Below, piece after piece: positions 1 to 6,616 of a stretch of DNA of 12,859 bases. The notes beneath the pieces were generated by a model. It worked only from the letters and a program-made list of their open reading frames with translations, was not told the DNA's origin and did no database searches. Source of the stretch: CAYGWP01 sp964353455. GTDB lineage: Bacteria; Planctomycetota; Phycisphaerae; FEN-1346. Where the stretch lies: assembly GCA_964353455.1 (NCBI GenBank), contig CAYGWP010000371.1, forward strand, positions 1 to 12,859, given 5' to 3'. Within the stretch, counting starts at the first letter, position 1, and every line of letters starts with the position of its first letter. The position numbers and the translations under genes were made by a program.

Positions 1-717
1 CTGCGAGACATCACCCAGCTCAAGCGCCTGGAAGAAATGCGGATGGAATTCGTGGTGAACGTGTCGCACGAGCTGCGCACGCCGCTCACCGCCATCCGGG
101 GCTATGCCGAGACGCTTCTGGAGACAGTGCCGGACGATCGGGAAGAGACCAGGAAGTTCCTGGAGGTTATCCGCCGGCATTCGGATCGTCTCGGGCGCCT
201 ACTGAACGACCTCCTGGATCTCTCCAACATCGAACTCGAGCGGACACCGCTTTCCATCCGCCCCCTCCCTCTCGCCGATGTCGCCCGGCAGGCGGCGGCA
301 TTACTCCTCCCCCAGGCGGAGCAGAAAGGGATTCACCTTCGCACTTCGGTTCCGGACGAGCTTCCGCCGGTGTTGGGTGATCGGGACCGCCTGGCGCAGA
401 TCCTGGTGAATCTCATCGACAACGCCGTCAAGTACACGCCGGAGGGCGGCCGGGTCAACATCTCGACATACCTGGCCGACGGCTCGGTCATCGTCGAGGT
501 GGCCGACTCCGGCCACGGCATCCATCCGGATGAGTTGCAGCGGATCTTCGAGAAATTCTACCGGTCGCACGCAACCGGCAAGGCCGTCTCCGGAACCGGC
601 CTCGGCCTGCCCCTCGTGAAGCACGTGGTCGAGGCGATCCACGGCGGACGCGTGACCGTGGAGAGCCAGGTCGGCAAGGGCTCGGTCTTCAGGCTGTATC
701 TGCCGACGGTCCGATAG
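1..717 (+). CDS. PhoR-type sensor histidine kinase, C-terminal part (5'-truncated by window)
   Basis: The reading frame is open from base 1, so the sensor part and the start lie upstream of the window; 238 codons are visible. The first residues (LRDITQLKRLEEMRMEF) look like the tail of a PAS domain running into the HisKA helix. The H-box SHELRTPL carries the phosphoacceptor His at visible residue 23 (codon 67-69). The HATPase_c domain is complete: N-box LIDNAVKYTPEGG with Asn 141, G1 box DSGHG 169-173, F-box IFEKFY near 182, and G2 box GTGLGL 198-203. All residues needed for autophosphorylation appear intact. The family is usually anchored in the inner membrane and phosphorylates a response regulator; the receiver gene 54 bases downstream is the obvious candidate partner, although kinases of this PhoR/WalK type more often act on DNA-binding regulators. 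The signal sensed cannot be read here. Confidence 0.95.
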   Translation: MRDITQLKRLEEMRMEFVVNVSHELRTPLTAIRGYAETLLETVPDDREETRKFLEVIRRHSDRLGRLLNDLLDLSNIELERTPLSIRPLPLADVARQAAALLLPQAEQKGIHLRTSVPDELPPVLGDRDRLAQILVNLIDNAVKYTPEGGRVNISTYLADGSVIVEVADSGHGIHPDELQRIFEKFYRSHATGKAVSGTGLGLPLVKHVVEAIHGGRVTVESQVGKGSVFRLYLPTVR

Positions 718-771
718 GTTGATTCCTGGTCATCCGGTCGCCGCGGCGACCGCGCTCGGGGGAGTGCCCTT

Positions 772-1146
772 ATGTCAAAAAAGATTCTCGTGGCCGACGA
801 CGAGGCCCCCATAGCCAACGTGGTGGCCCTGAAACTCCGCAACGCGGGGCTCGAGGTCATTGTCGCCCGCGACGGCCAGGAGGCCTACGAGCGGGCGATC
901 GCCGACCGGCCGGACTTCATCGTCACCGACCTCCAGATGCCCGGCATGACCGGCCTGGAACTCTGCACCCGCCTGGCCGCGGAAATCCAAGGCGGTATCC
1001 CGACCATCCTGCTGACGGCCAAGGGGTTTGAAATCAACCCTGCGGCCGTGGCCCACCTGCCTATTCGCCGAGTGATGTCCAAGCCGTTCAGCCCGCGCGA
1101 ACTCCTGGCTGCCGTACAGGAATCGCTGGGCGGACCCATGAACTAG
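772..1146 (+). CDS. Single-domain response regulator (CheY-like receiver)
   Basis: This 124-residue protein is one receiver domain with no output domain. The acidic pair is D9-D10 (VADDE), the phosphoacceptor is D53 in VTDLQMPGMTG, the switch threonine is T82 (LLTAKG), and the invariant lysine is K104 in SKPFSP, so it should be phosphorylatable. The ATG start follows a G-rich stretch (gggggag) at suitable spacing. It probably receives phosphate from the kinase encoded just upstream and acts through protein contact, as Spo0F or CheY do. The HD-GYP, STAS and PilB/GspE-like products encoded downstream are candidate partners by position only. The region between the conserved Thr and Lys (about 85-101) contains an unusual NPAAVAHLPIRR stretch that could define a partner surface. 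Confidence 0.93.
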   Translation: MSKKILVADDEAPIANVVALKLRNAGLEVIVARDGQEAYERAIADRPDFIVTDLQMPGMTGLELCTRLAAEIQGGIPTILLTAKGFEINPAAVAHLPIRRVMSKPFSPRELLAAVQESLGGPMN

Positions 1147-1170
1147 CGCCGGCAGCGCGACGCGGCGCTA
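1144..1170 (+). terminator. Weak hairpin at the end of the receiver gene
   Basis: An inverted repeat, TAGCGCCG (1144-1151) with CGGCGCTA (1163-1170), begins at the receiver's stop codon and has an 11-base loop. No T-run follows, so it may attenuate or stabilise the upstream mRNA rather than fully terminate. It is the only visible structural break between the receiver gene and the HD-GYP operon. Confidence 0.3.
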
Positions 1171-1225
1171 TTGCGCGGCGGGCCCGTCGGCCCTCCACGC
1201 AACAGACTCATCTTCTGGAGTGCGC

Positions 1226-2740
1226 ATGGAAACCGTGCAGACAACCCGTCAATCGCCGGGCGCCGGGGCGTGGGCCGACCTGGCTCGGGACATCCTGCGC
1301 CGGACCGGCGTGGCCGTCGCCTTCTTCGGCCCTGACGGCGCACCCCTGCTCGGCGCCGGGGGCGATACGGATGCGGGCCCGCCCGACTTCCCGCTGGCCC
1401 TTCTGGCACGCGAGGCCGTCGAGCGAAACGAGGACCGCATGGAGGCCGGCCAGGGCTGTCTGCGGGCCGCCTGGCCCGTGCGACTCCGGTCGCGGACCGT
1501 TCTGGCGGCCGCGGCTGAGGTCCCCGTCTCGGGCGAGGAAGGCACCAGCATGGGCCGGCGCCTGCTGGCGGCGGTGGCGGAGGCCGTCCGGGCGCGCCTG
1601 GAAGGCGCCGTCGCCCGCACCGAGTGCGAGGAGGCCTCCGAATCGCTCCTCCAGAGTTTCGAGGAGGTCAGCCTGCTCCACCAACTCAGCGAGGTGCTGC
1701 GGGTCAACCGCTCCATCGGCGAACTCCTGGAATACGTCTGCGGCGAACTGCGCGACACCGTGGGCGCCGAGTCGGCCGTCGCGTACCTGCCCGAGGCCGA
1801 CGGCGACGGCGCGCAGACGATCGTGGCCGGCCAACTGCCGTTCCCGGCGGCCGACCTGCCGCGCATCGTCGCCCACCTGCTGGCCGAGGCCGGGCCGGAG
1901 CAGCCCGTCGTGGTCAATAACTTCTGCCGGGAGGACCCCGTCCTGGCCGAGATGGCCCCGAGCATGGATCGCGCCGTGCTGGTGCCGGTCGAGATGCACG
2001 ACAATCTGCGCGGGGCGCTGGCCGCCTTCAACCACGCCGACGGCGAGTTCGGCAGCCCCGACGTGAAACTCGTCCGGTCCGCCGCAGGCGCCAGCGCCAT
2101 CTTCATCGAGAACCGGCGCCTGTACCGCGAACTTCAGACCCTCATGCTCGACCTGGTGCGGGCGCTGGTGTCCAGCGTCGATGCGAAGGACCCGTACACC
2201 TGCGGCCACAGCGAGCGCGTGGCCACCGCCGGCCGCCGCATCGCCCTACAGATGAACCTCGGGGCCGGGGAGGCCGAGCAGGTGTACCTGGCCGGACTGC
2301 TGCACGACATCGGCAAGATCGGCACCCCCGAGAAAATCCTCTGCAAAGAGGGCCTCCTGGAACCCGCGGAGCGGCTGATCATCAACCGCCATCCGGAAAC
2401 GGGCAGCCACATCCTCGCCGGCATCCACGAACTGGAGGCCATCCGCGGGGCCGTCCTGCACCACCACGAACGTATCGACGGCAAAGGATATCCGGCCGGC
2501 TTGAAGGGCGACGAGATACCCCTTCTGGCCCGCATCGTCGGCATGGCCGACGCCTTCGACGCCATGACCAGCAACCGCCCGTACCGGCCGATGATGCCGC
2601 TGGAGCAGGTGAAGCGCGAGATCCAGCGGAACATCGGCGCGCAGTTCGACGCCCGGGCCGCCCAGGCGCTCCTGGACCTCAACCTCAACCGCCTGATGCG
2701 AGAACTTGTCGAGCGGCCCGCCGCCGCAGGCGTCCAGTAA
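1226..2740 (+). CDS. GAF and HD-GYP domain protein, probable cyclic di-GMP phosphodiesterase
   Basis: The protein is 504 residues from the ATG at 1226, which has a tggag Shine-Dalgarno 5 bases upstream; a GTG two codons earlier would overlap that site. Residues 1 to about 130 are an Ala/Arg-rich N-terminal region I cannot assign, possibly a degenerate GAF-like fold. A helical linker and a GAF domain (about 150-300) follow. The HD-GYP domain begins near 305 and has all hallmark residues: GHSERV, the HD pair H360-D361 in LLHDIGKIG, the HHERIDGKGYP block with GYP at 421-423, and a late ADAFDAMTSNRPYR motif. The family hydrolyses cyclic di-GMP to pGpG/GMP at a metal centre in the cytoplasm, and nothing suggests loss of activity. 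There is no transmembrane segment. It is followed after 11 bases by the STAS gene, so the two are probably cotranscribed, and the GAF domain may gate the phosphodiesterase. Confidence 0.93.
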   Translation: METVQTTRQSPGAGAWADLARDILRRTGVAVAFFGPDGAPLLGAGGDTDAGPPDFPLALLAREAVERNEDRMEAGQGCLRAAWPVRLRSRTVLAAAAEVPVSGEEGTSMGRRLLAAVAEAVRARLEGAVARTECEEASESLLQSFEEVSLLHQLSEVLRVNRSIGELLEYVCGELRDTVGAESAVAYLPEADGDGAQTIVAGQLPFPAADLPRIVAHLLAEAGPEQPVVVNNFCREDPVLAEMAPSMDRAVLVPVEMHDNLRGALAAFNHADGEFGSPDVKLVRSAAGASAIFIENRRLYRELQTLMLDLVRALVSSVDAKDPYTCGHSERVATAGRRIALQMNLGAGEAEQVYLAGLLHDIGKIGTPEKILCKEGLLEPAERLIINRHPETGSHILAGIHELEAIRGAVLHHHERIDGKGYPAGLKGDEIPLLARIVGMADAFDAMTSNRPYRPMMPLEQVKREIQRNIGAQFDARAAQALLDLNLNRLMRELVERPAAAGVQ

Positions 2741-2751
2741 CGGAAGGCAGG

Positions 2752-3093
2752 GTGCACGTGCCCACGACGGCTGATGCATACGGCAGCATGACGGTCCTGT
2801 CGGTCGAGCCGGCGCTGACGAAGGCGGAGGCCGAGGAGTTCCGGCGTGCGGCGGCCGAGCAGATTCACGCCGGCGGCCGGTGGTTCGTCCTGGACCTGGC
2901 GCGCGTCGGCGGCCTCGACGGCCAGGGCCTCGAGGAATTGCTCCTCTTCCACGACCAGGTGGATTCCGCCGGCGGGGTCGTCAAGGTGGCGGGCCTCAAG
3001 GGCCACTGCCGCAAGGTCTTCGAGATCGTCCGCTTCGACAGAAAATTCGAGGTCTTCGACAACGTGCACGAAGCGGTCAAGAGTTTCCAGTAG
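2752..3093 (+). CDS. STAS-domain protein (anti-sigma-factor-antagonist-like) lacking the phospho-serine
   Basis: The protein is 113 residues from a GTG at 2752, with ggaagg four bases upstream; a second in-frame GTG at 2758 is also possible. The fold reads as a complete STAS domain: beta strand MTVLSVEP, a helix rich in Ala and Glu, strand WFVLDLARV (44-52), the loop-helix LDGQGLEELLLF (55-66), strand VVKVAGL, and a C-terminal helix ending VHEAVKSF. SpoIIAA/RsbV-type antagonists have D-S-S/T-G-L in the loop and are controlled by phosphorylation of that serine. Here the positions are Gly57-Gln58, so kinase control of the usual kind is not possible. It may be a constitutive binding partner or scaffold. 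It lies between the HD-GYP and PilB/GspE-like genes (gaps of 11 and 9 bases), almost certainly in one operon. Confidence 0.88.
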   Translation: MHVPTTADAYGSMTVLSVEPALTKAEAEEFRRAAAEQIHAGGRWFVLDLARVGGLDGQGLEELLLFHDQVDSAGGVVKVAGLKGHCRKVFEIVRFDRKFEVFDNVHEAVKSFQ

Positions 3094-3102
3094 GATAGAG
3101 CC

Positions 3103-4866
3103 ATGCCTACATCAACAAAACATCGCGCCCGCCTCGGAGACCTCCTCGTGGCGCGCGGCGTGATAACCGAGGAACAACTGGCGGCCGCCCTCGACTCGCA
3201 GCAGCGCCTCCAGCAGCAGCGCCTCATCGGCGAAATCCTCGTTGACCAGGGCTACGCCACAAAGGAGCAGGTCCTATCGGCCGTGGCCGAGGCCTGCGGC
3301 GTGCCGTTCGCGCGCCTCACGCCGCAACTCATGGACGCGGCCGCGCGGCCGGCCATCCCGGAGGCCTTCATCCAGAAGCACGGCGTGCTGCCTCTCTTCA
3401 AGGTCCGCGACGTCCTGACGGTGGCCATGGCCGAACCTTCAAACCTCTTCCTCCTGGACGAGATCGCCCACGCCGCCGGCCTGAGCGTCCAGATAGTGGC
3501 CGCCACGTCCGACAACATATATCAGATGATTGAATATGCCTTCGCCGAGAGCCGCGAAGAGGCCGAGGCGCGCGAAGGCGCCGCCGACCCCGCCGCCGGC
3601 GAGGTCCTCCTCTCGGACGACTACGACACCGTCTATGGCGCCTGGTCCCCCGAGCGCGTGGCCGGCCTCATGGTGCGCGAGGCCGTCAGGTCGCGGGCCA
3701 GCGCCATACACATCGAGCCCGATGAAAAGGTCCTCCGCATCCGCTTCTGCATCGACGGCGTCCTGCACGTCGTGATGCGCCCCCCGGCGCGCCTTGCGCC
3801 GGGACTGACCGGCGCATTCGACGAGATGATGGGCTTCTCGAACCACCCGTCCTCCGGCCACGAAATGCACCGAAGCGCCCGCCTCCTCGTCCAGGGCCGC
3901 GCGGTGCAACTCCACATGGCCGGCCTCACCGGCGCCTTCGGACCCAGGGTCGTGGTGCGCCTCGTGCGCGACGACGAGGCCCAGAAGCCGCTGGAAAAAC
4001 TCGGCTTCGATTTCGAGGTCCTCGCCCGGCTGCGCGAACTGCTGGCTCCCATGAGGGGCCTCGTCCTTGTGGCCGGGCCGCGCGCCGCCGGCGCCACCAC
4101 CACCCTCTACAGCACCCTGAACGCCCTGGACCCCATACGCCTCAATATATGCACCTATGAAAGCACCATCAACTTCAACCTCCCCGGCGTGAGCCAGTTC
4201 TCCCCCGCGACCTGCGGCACGGCGGACGCGGGGGCGGCCCTCGATCGGCTCCTCACGCAGCAGCCCGACGTGCTGGCCCTCGACTGCGGGTTGACCGGCG
4301 CCGTGGCCGCCGCCGCCGTCGAGGCCGCGCGCGACGGGTGCCTGGTCCTGGCGCACGTCCGCGCCGCCGACGCCGCCGAGGCGATCGCCCGGTTCTCGGC
4401 CTTCGCCCCGCCCGAGTGCGGCGCCGCGGACGGCCCGGCCGCGGTCCTTCGGGCAGTCCTTGCCCAGCGACTCGTCCGCACCATCTGCCCGAACTGCCGC
4501 GCCAGTCACGAGCCCCCCGCCGCCCTCCGGCGCCGCATCGCTGAGGTCTTCGCACCCGTCGAGGAGTACGTCAAGGGCCGCGGCTGCGCCAACTGCGGAC
4601 GCACCGGCCTGGTGGGCCGGATCGGCCTGTTTGAACTCGTGCCGGCGGACGCCGACCTGGCCGACCTCGTCCGCCGCGGGGCCGACGCCGGCGACCTGCG
4701 CGCCGCCATCCGCGCCTCTGGGCACCCATCGCTATGGGTCGATGGCATCAACAAGGTCCGAGCCGGGATCACCTCGCTCGACGAGGTTGTGGCGGTCCTC
4801 GCGGGTTGTCCTGGCGATGTGCTGTCCGCCGCCTCCGAAACCGCCGCCGCCCGCCGCACGTCGTAG
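3103..4866 (+). CDS. PilB/GspE paralogue with MshEN domain and degenerate ATPase motifs
   Basis: The product has 587 residues, close to the usual length of the type IV pilus/type II secretion assembly ATPases. Residues 1-150 are a GspE_N/MshEN domain. Two leucine/glycine motif copies are visible, the first starting RLGDLL at 10 and ending at Q33, the second starting near R40 (IGEILVDQG); such motifs bind cyclic di-GMP in MshE. The N2 domain is recognisable (HIEPDEKVLRIRFCIDGVLH). The ATPase core keeps the fold but not the chemistry: Walker A reads GPRAAGAT (325-332) with Ala331 for Lys, the Walker B region PDVLALDCGLTG (388-399) has Cys395 for the catalytic Glu and Leu397 for the Arg, and the His box has Arg420 for His. 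The tetracysteine zinc site is intact (C462, C465, C495, C498), as is the C-terminal INKVRAGITSLDEVV. This is very probably a non-hydrolysing paralogue that responds to cyclic di-GMP. There is no frameshift or stop, so it is not simply a decayed gene. Confidence 0.92.
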   Translation: MPTSTKHRARLGDLLVARGVITEEQLAAALDSQQRLQQQRLIGEILVDQGYATKEQVLSAVAEACGVPFARLTPQLMDAAARPAIPEAFIQKHGVLPLFKVRDVLTVAMAEPSNLFLLDEIAHAAGLSVQIVAATSDNIYQMIEYAFAESREEAEAREGAADPAAGEVLLSDDYDTVYGAWSPERVAGLMVREAVRSRASAIHIEPDEKVLRIRFCIDGVLHVVMRPPARLAPGLTGAFDEMMGFSNHPSSGHEMHRSARLLVQGRAVQLHMAGLTGAFGPRVVVRLVRDDEAQKPLEKLGFDFEVLARLRELLAPMRGLVLVAGPRAAGATTTLYSTLNALDPIRLNICTYESTINFNLPGVSQFSPATCGTADAGAALDRLLTQQPDVLALDCGLTGAVAAAAVEAARDGCLVLAHVRAADAAEAIARFSAFAPPECGAADGPAAVLRAVLAQRLVRTICPNCRASHEPPAALRRRIAEVFAPVEEYVKGRGCANCGRTGLVGRIGLFELVPADADLADLVRRGADAGDLRAAIRASGHPSLWVDGINKVRAGITSLDEVVAVLAGCPGDVLSAASETAAARRTS

Positions 4867-4921
4867 AGCGCTCCAAGGCTGGATAGTGGCGGGGCGGGTC
4901 TCCCGAGCCTACTCCGCCGTA

Positions 4922-4936
4922 GCAGCCCGCGGCTGC
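4922..4936. repeat. Small hairpin in the convergent intergenic region
   Basis: GCAGCC (4922-4927) and GGCTGC (4931-4936) form a 6-bp stem with a 3-base loop, lying 56 bases past the stop of the PilB/GspE-like gene. It has no T-run. It could contribute to transcript ends or be part of a dispersed GC-rich repeat. Confidence 0.35.
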
Positions 4937-4963
4937 GAAGGCTGGACCTGCCGCGCAAGAGAT

Positions 4964-4988
4964 CAGGGAGCCGGCGTGCGGCTCCCTG
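4964..4988. terminator. Hairpin between convergent genes, likely shared transcription end
   Basis: CAGGGAGCCG (4964-4973) pairs perfectly with CGGCTCCCTG (4979-4988), a 10-bp GC-rich stem with a 5-base loop. It lies between the stop of the plus-strand PilB/GspE-like gene (4866) and the stop of the minus-strand TPR-like gene (5040), where a bidirectional terminator is expected. No clear T-run follows on either strand, so strict intrinsic termination is uncertain. Confidence 0.5.
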
Positions 4989-5039
4989 GAATTCAAGCAT
5001 GTCAACTTATATGGCCGTGTTGCCTGTCGCGGCCGTCTG

Positions 5040-6068
5040 CTACTTGGTGATGTCCTTGATCTTTTTCCGGAGGCCCTTTCCGTCATTCTCTCGCTTGTCG
5101 GCGGCGATGCCGTTCAGGCAGGCGTTATAAATCCCAAGCGCCGCCTGGACGTCGCCGGCCTTCACATACAGGTCGCCCAGGTGCTCGGCCATCTTGCGTT
5201 CCTTGGAGTAACGGTCCTTCTCGGGGACCGCCTCGACTGCCGCCTTCAGGATCTGGAACGCCGTTCGCGTGTCGCCGGCTTTCTCGTACAGGGTGGCGAC
5301 CTTCTCGGCAAGTTTCTTGTCCTTGTAACGGTCCTTCTCGGGAAGGCCGTCCATGATGCTCTTGAGCATCGTCAGGGCGTTGCGGCCATCCCCAACCCTC
5401 TCGTACAGGGTCGCGATCACTTCCTTCAGGGGCCGTTCGCCGGAGCGCTTGTTCTCGGGGATGGACTGGTATATGGTCAGGTTGATCTGTAGGGCGCTCC
5501 GGTAATCGCCCACCTTCTCGTACAGGTCGGCCACGCGCTCCGTGATGGAGCGGTACTTGTCCTCGGCCTTGCGTGAGACGTCGTCGATCCTGGTCTGGAG
5601 TTCCTGCGGGGCCTTGTCGCGCATCGTCTCAAGCCCGCGGGCCTGGCGGACCACAGGCTGCAACCGGTCGGCGAACGATTTCCATTGCTGTGCGCAACTG
5701 ACGAGGGCGTTGCGGTATTCGATGTATTCGCGCTTCGCGCCGCCCTTCGCCAGGTCGTCGCGGGCCTTATCGACGTTATCGACGCCCTGCTGCGCGGCAT
5801 ACTGGACCCGTATGACATCCGTGCTGATCTTGAACTCCTGCGTCTGGAGTTCGCTCATCCGGTCCTGTATCTGGTTGATCAGTTTCTCGATCTTGGCGGT
5901 TGCGCCTTCCTGGCCGGACGACTTGGTCGTATCGTCCTTGGTCGGGTCGGCGGCAGGTGTGCCCGCTTCCGGGGCCTTGGCGGGCGCCGCCCCAAGAGCC
6001 GCCCCCCCTCCCGCAAGGACCAGGACCGACCCCAGACACATCAGCCACCAAGCCGGTCGTATGCGCAT
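5040..6068 (-). CDS. Secreted protein with four TPR-like repeats
   Basis: The protein is 342 residues from the ATG at 6068, which is preceded by AAGGAG at good spacing. The open frame runs 35 codons further upstream, but that extension crosses the predicted promoter and is not coding. Residues 1-30 are a signal peptide (MRIRPAWW, hydrophobic core to about 25, Ala-rich exit), followed by an Ala/Pro/Asp/Thr-rich spacer. Residues 57-175 are charged helices, probably coiled coil. Four repeats of the LYEKxGD...A type follow, with the tyrosine at 183, 222, 261 and 301; the 39-40-residue period is longer than the 34 of a standard TPR because of an inserted PEKDRY-like loop. It is expected in the periplasm or cell envelope as a protein-binding scaffold, partner unknown. 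It sits downstream of rplU but has its own promoter. Confidence 0.85.
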   Translation of the reverse strand: MRIRPAWWLMCLGSVLVLAGGGAALGAAPAKAPEAGTPAADPTKDDTTKSSGQEGATAKIEKLINQIQDRMSELQTQEFKISTDVIRVQYAAQQGVDNVDKARDDLAKGGAKREYIEYRNALVSCAQQWKSFADRLQPVVRQARGLETMRDKAPQELQTRIDDVSRKAEDKYRSITERVADLYEKVGDYRSALQINLTIYQSIPENKRSGERPLKEVIATLYERVGDGRNALTMLKSIMDGLPEKDRYKDKKLAEKVATLYEKAGDTRTAFQILKAAVEAVPEKDRYSKERKMAEHLGDLYVKAGDVQAALGIYNACLNGIAADKRENDGKGLRKKIKDITK

Positions 6069-6116
6069 GGCACGCTCCTTGTCCGGCGACCCCTGCCAAA
6101 CCGCCCTCAGAACATA

Positions 6117-6144
6117 ATTATACCGCGCATCGTCCAAAGGGCAA
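6117..6144 (-). promoter_or_regulatory. Sigma70-type promoter for the TPR-like gene
   Basis: On the minus strand a perfect -10 box TATAAT (6122-6117) lies 16 bases from TTGCCC (6144-6139), a 4/6 match to the -35 consensus. Transcription would start near 6110, giving a leader of about 40 bases before the AAGGAG site and the ATG at 6068. It lies downstream of the hairpin after rplU, so the TPR-like gene can be transcribed independently. Confidence 0.6.
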
Positions 6145-6172
6145 ACCACTAATAGGTGGCCCGATGCCGCCA

Positions 6173-6197
6173 CTCTCCCTGTCTCATCGCGGGAGAG
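6173..6197. repeat. Hairpin after rplU, possible terminator or dispersed repeat
   Basis: CTCTCCC (6173-6179) and GGGAGAG (6191-6197) form a 7-bp stem with an 11-base loop (tgtctcatcgc). It lies 16 bases past the rplU stop on the minus strand and upstream of the TPR-gene promoter. No T-run is present. The purine/pyrimidine arms resemble the dispersed GGGAGAGGG repeats of many GC-rich genomes, which is a recollection and not tested here. Confidence 0.45.
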
Positions 6198-6213
6198 GGC
6201 AGGGCGCCCGCCC

Positions 6214-6525
6214 CTACGCCTCGATGGCCGTCACCTTGACCCTGAGATACCCCTGCCGGTGTCCGGTGTGGCGTCGGGAACTCTTGCGTCGGCGGAGTTT
6301 GAAGATTTCCAGTTTCGGCCCCTTGGCCTCGCCGATCACCTCGGCCGTCACCTTCGCCCCATCCACGACGGGCTTGCCGATCCGGACGCCCTTCTCGTCC
6401 GCCACCAGAAGCACCCGGTCAAAGGTCACGCTGGACCCGACCTGGGCGTCCCGAAGGTCGATGTCGAGGGTCTGGCCCTGCTCGACCCTGAATTGCGTGC
6501 CGCTGTCCTCGATAATCGCGTACAT
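6214..6525 (-). CDS. rplU: 50S ribosomal protein L21 (bL21)
   Basis: The protein is 103 residues, the normal length for bL21. It begins MYAIIEDSGTQFRVEQGQ, the conserved N-terminal strand pattern of the family, and ends with the basic signature KLRRRKSSRRHTGHRQGYL followed by VKVTAI, which contacts 23S rRNA. The ATG follows GGAGG at 5 bases spacing. It is an early-assembling component of the large subunit. In most bacteria rplU is followed directly by rpmA (bL27) and often by obgE; here the next gene downstream is the unrelated TPR-like gene, so rpmA must lie elsewhere. It has its own promoter just upstream. Confidence 0.97.
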   Translation of the reverse strand: MYAIIEDSGTQFRVEQGQTLDIDLRDAQVGSSVTFDRVLLVADEKGVRIGKPVVDGAKVTAEVIGEAKGPKLEIFKLRRRKSSRRHTGHRQGYLRVKVTAIEA

Positions 6526-6567
6526 GCCTGCCTCCGCTGGTTCTTTCTTCGCCGGAAAAGGCCCGTA

Positions 6568-6596
6568 AGTATATCCGCCCCCGGCGACCGAATCAA
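6568..6596 (-). promoter_or_regulatory. Sigma70-type promoter for rplU
   Basis: On the minus strand TTGATT (6596-6591, 4/6 match to the -35 box) and TATACT (6573-6568, 5/6 match to the -10 box) are separated by exactly 17 bases. Transcription would start near 6561, leaving a leader of about 35 bases with a GGAGG ribosome binding site before the rplU ATG. The promoter lies in the 91-base gap after the FG-GAP gene. Confidence 0.7.
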
Positions 6597-6616
6597 GTCA
6601 TTTCACCCCGCCCCAA

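Noticed and set aside
1208..2209. 333-codon minus-strand open frame opposite the GAF/HD-GYP gene
   Set aside because: A by-product of high third-position GC in the plus-strand gene; no recognisable fold or ribosome binding site.
2134..3069. 311-codon minus-strand open frame spanning the HD-GYP/STAS junction
   Set aside because: It crosses two well-supported plus-strand genes and is Arg/Ser-rich, typical of an antisense frame.
3439..4725. 428-codon open frame on the minus strand opposite the PilB/GspE-like gene
   Set aside because: It is Gly/Ala/Glu/Asp-rich shadow sequence with no domain; the plus frame has clear family homology throughout.
3103..4866. Calling the PilB/GspE paralogue a pseudogene
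   Set aside because: There is no stop or frameshift across 587 codons, and the N-terminal, zinc and C-terminal parts are well preserved.
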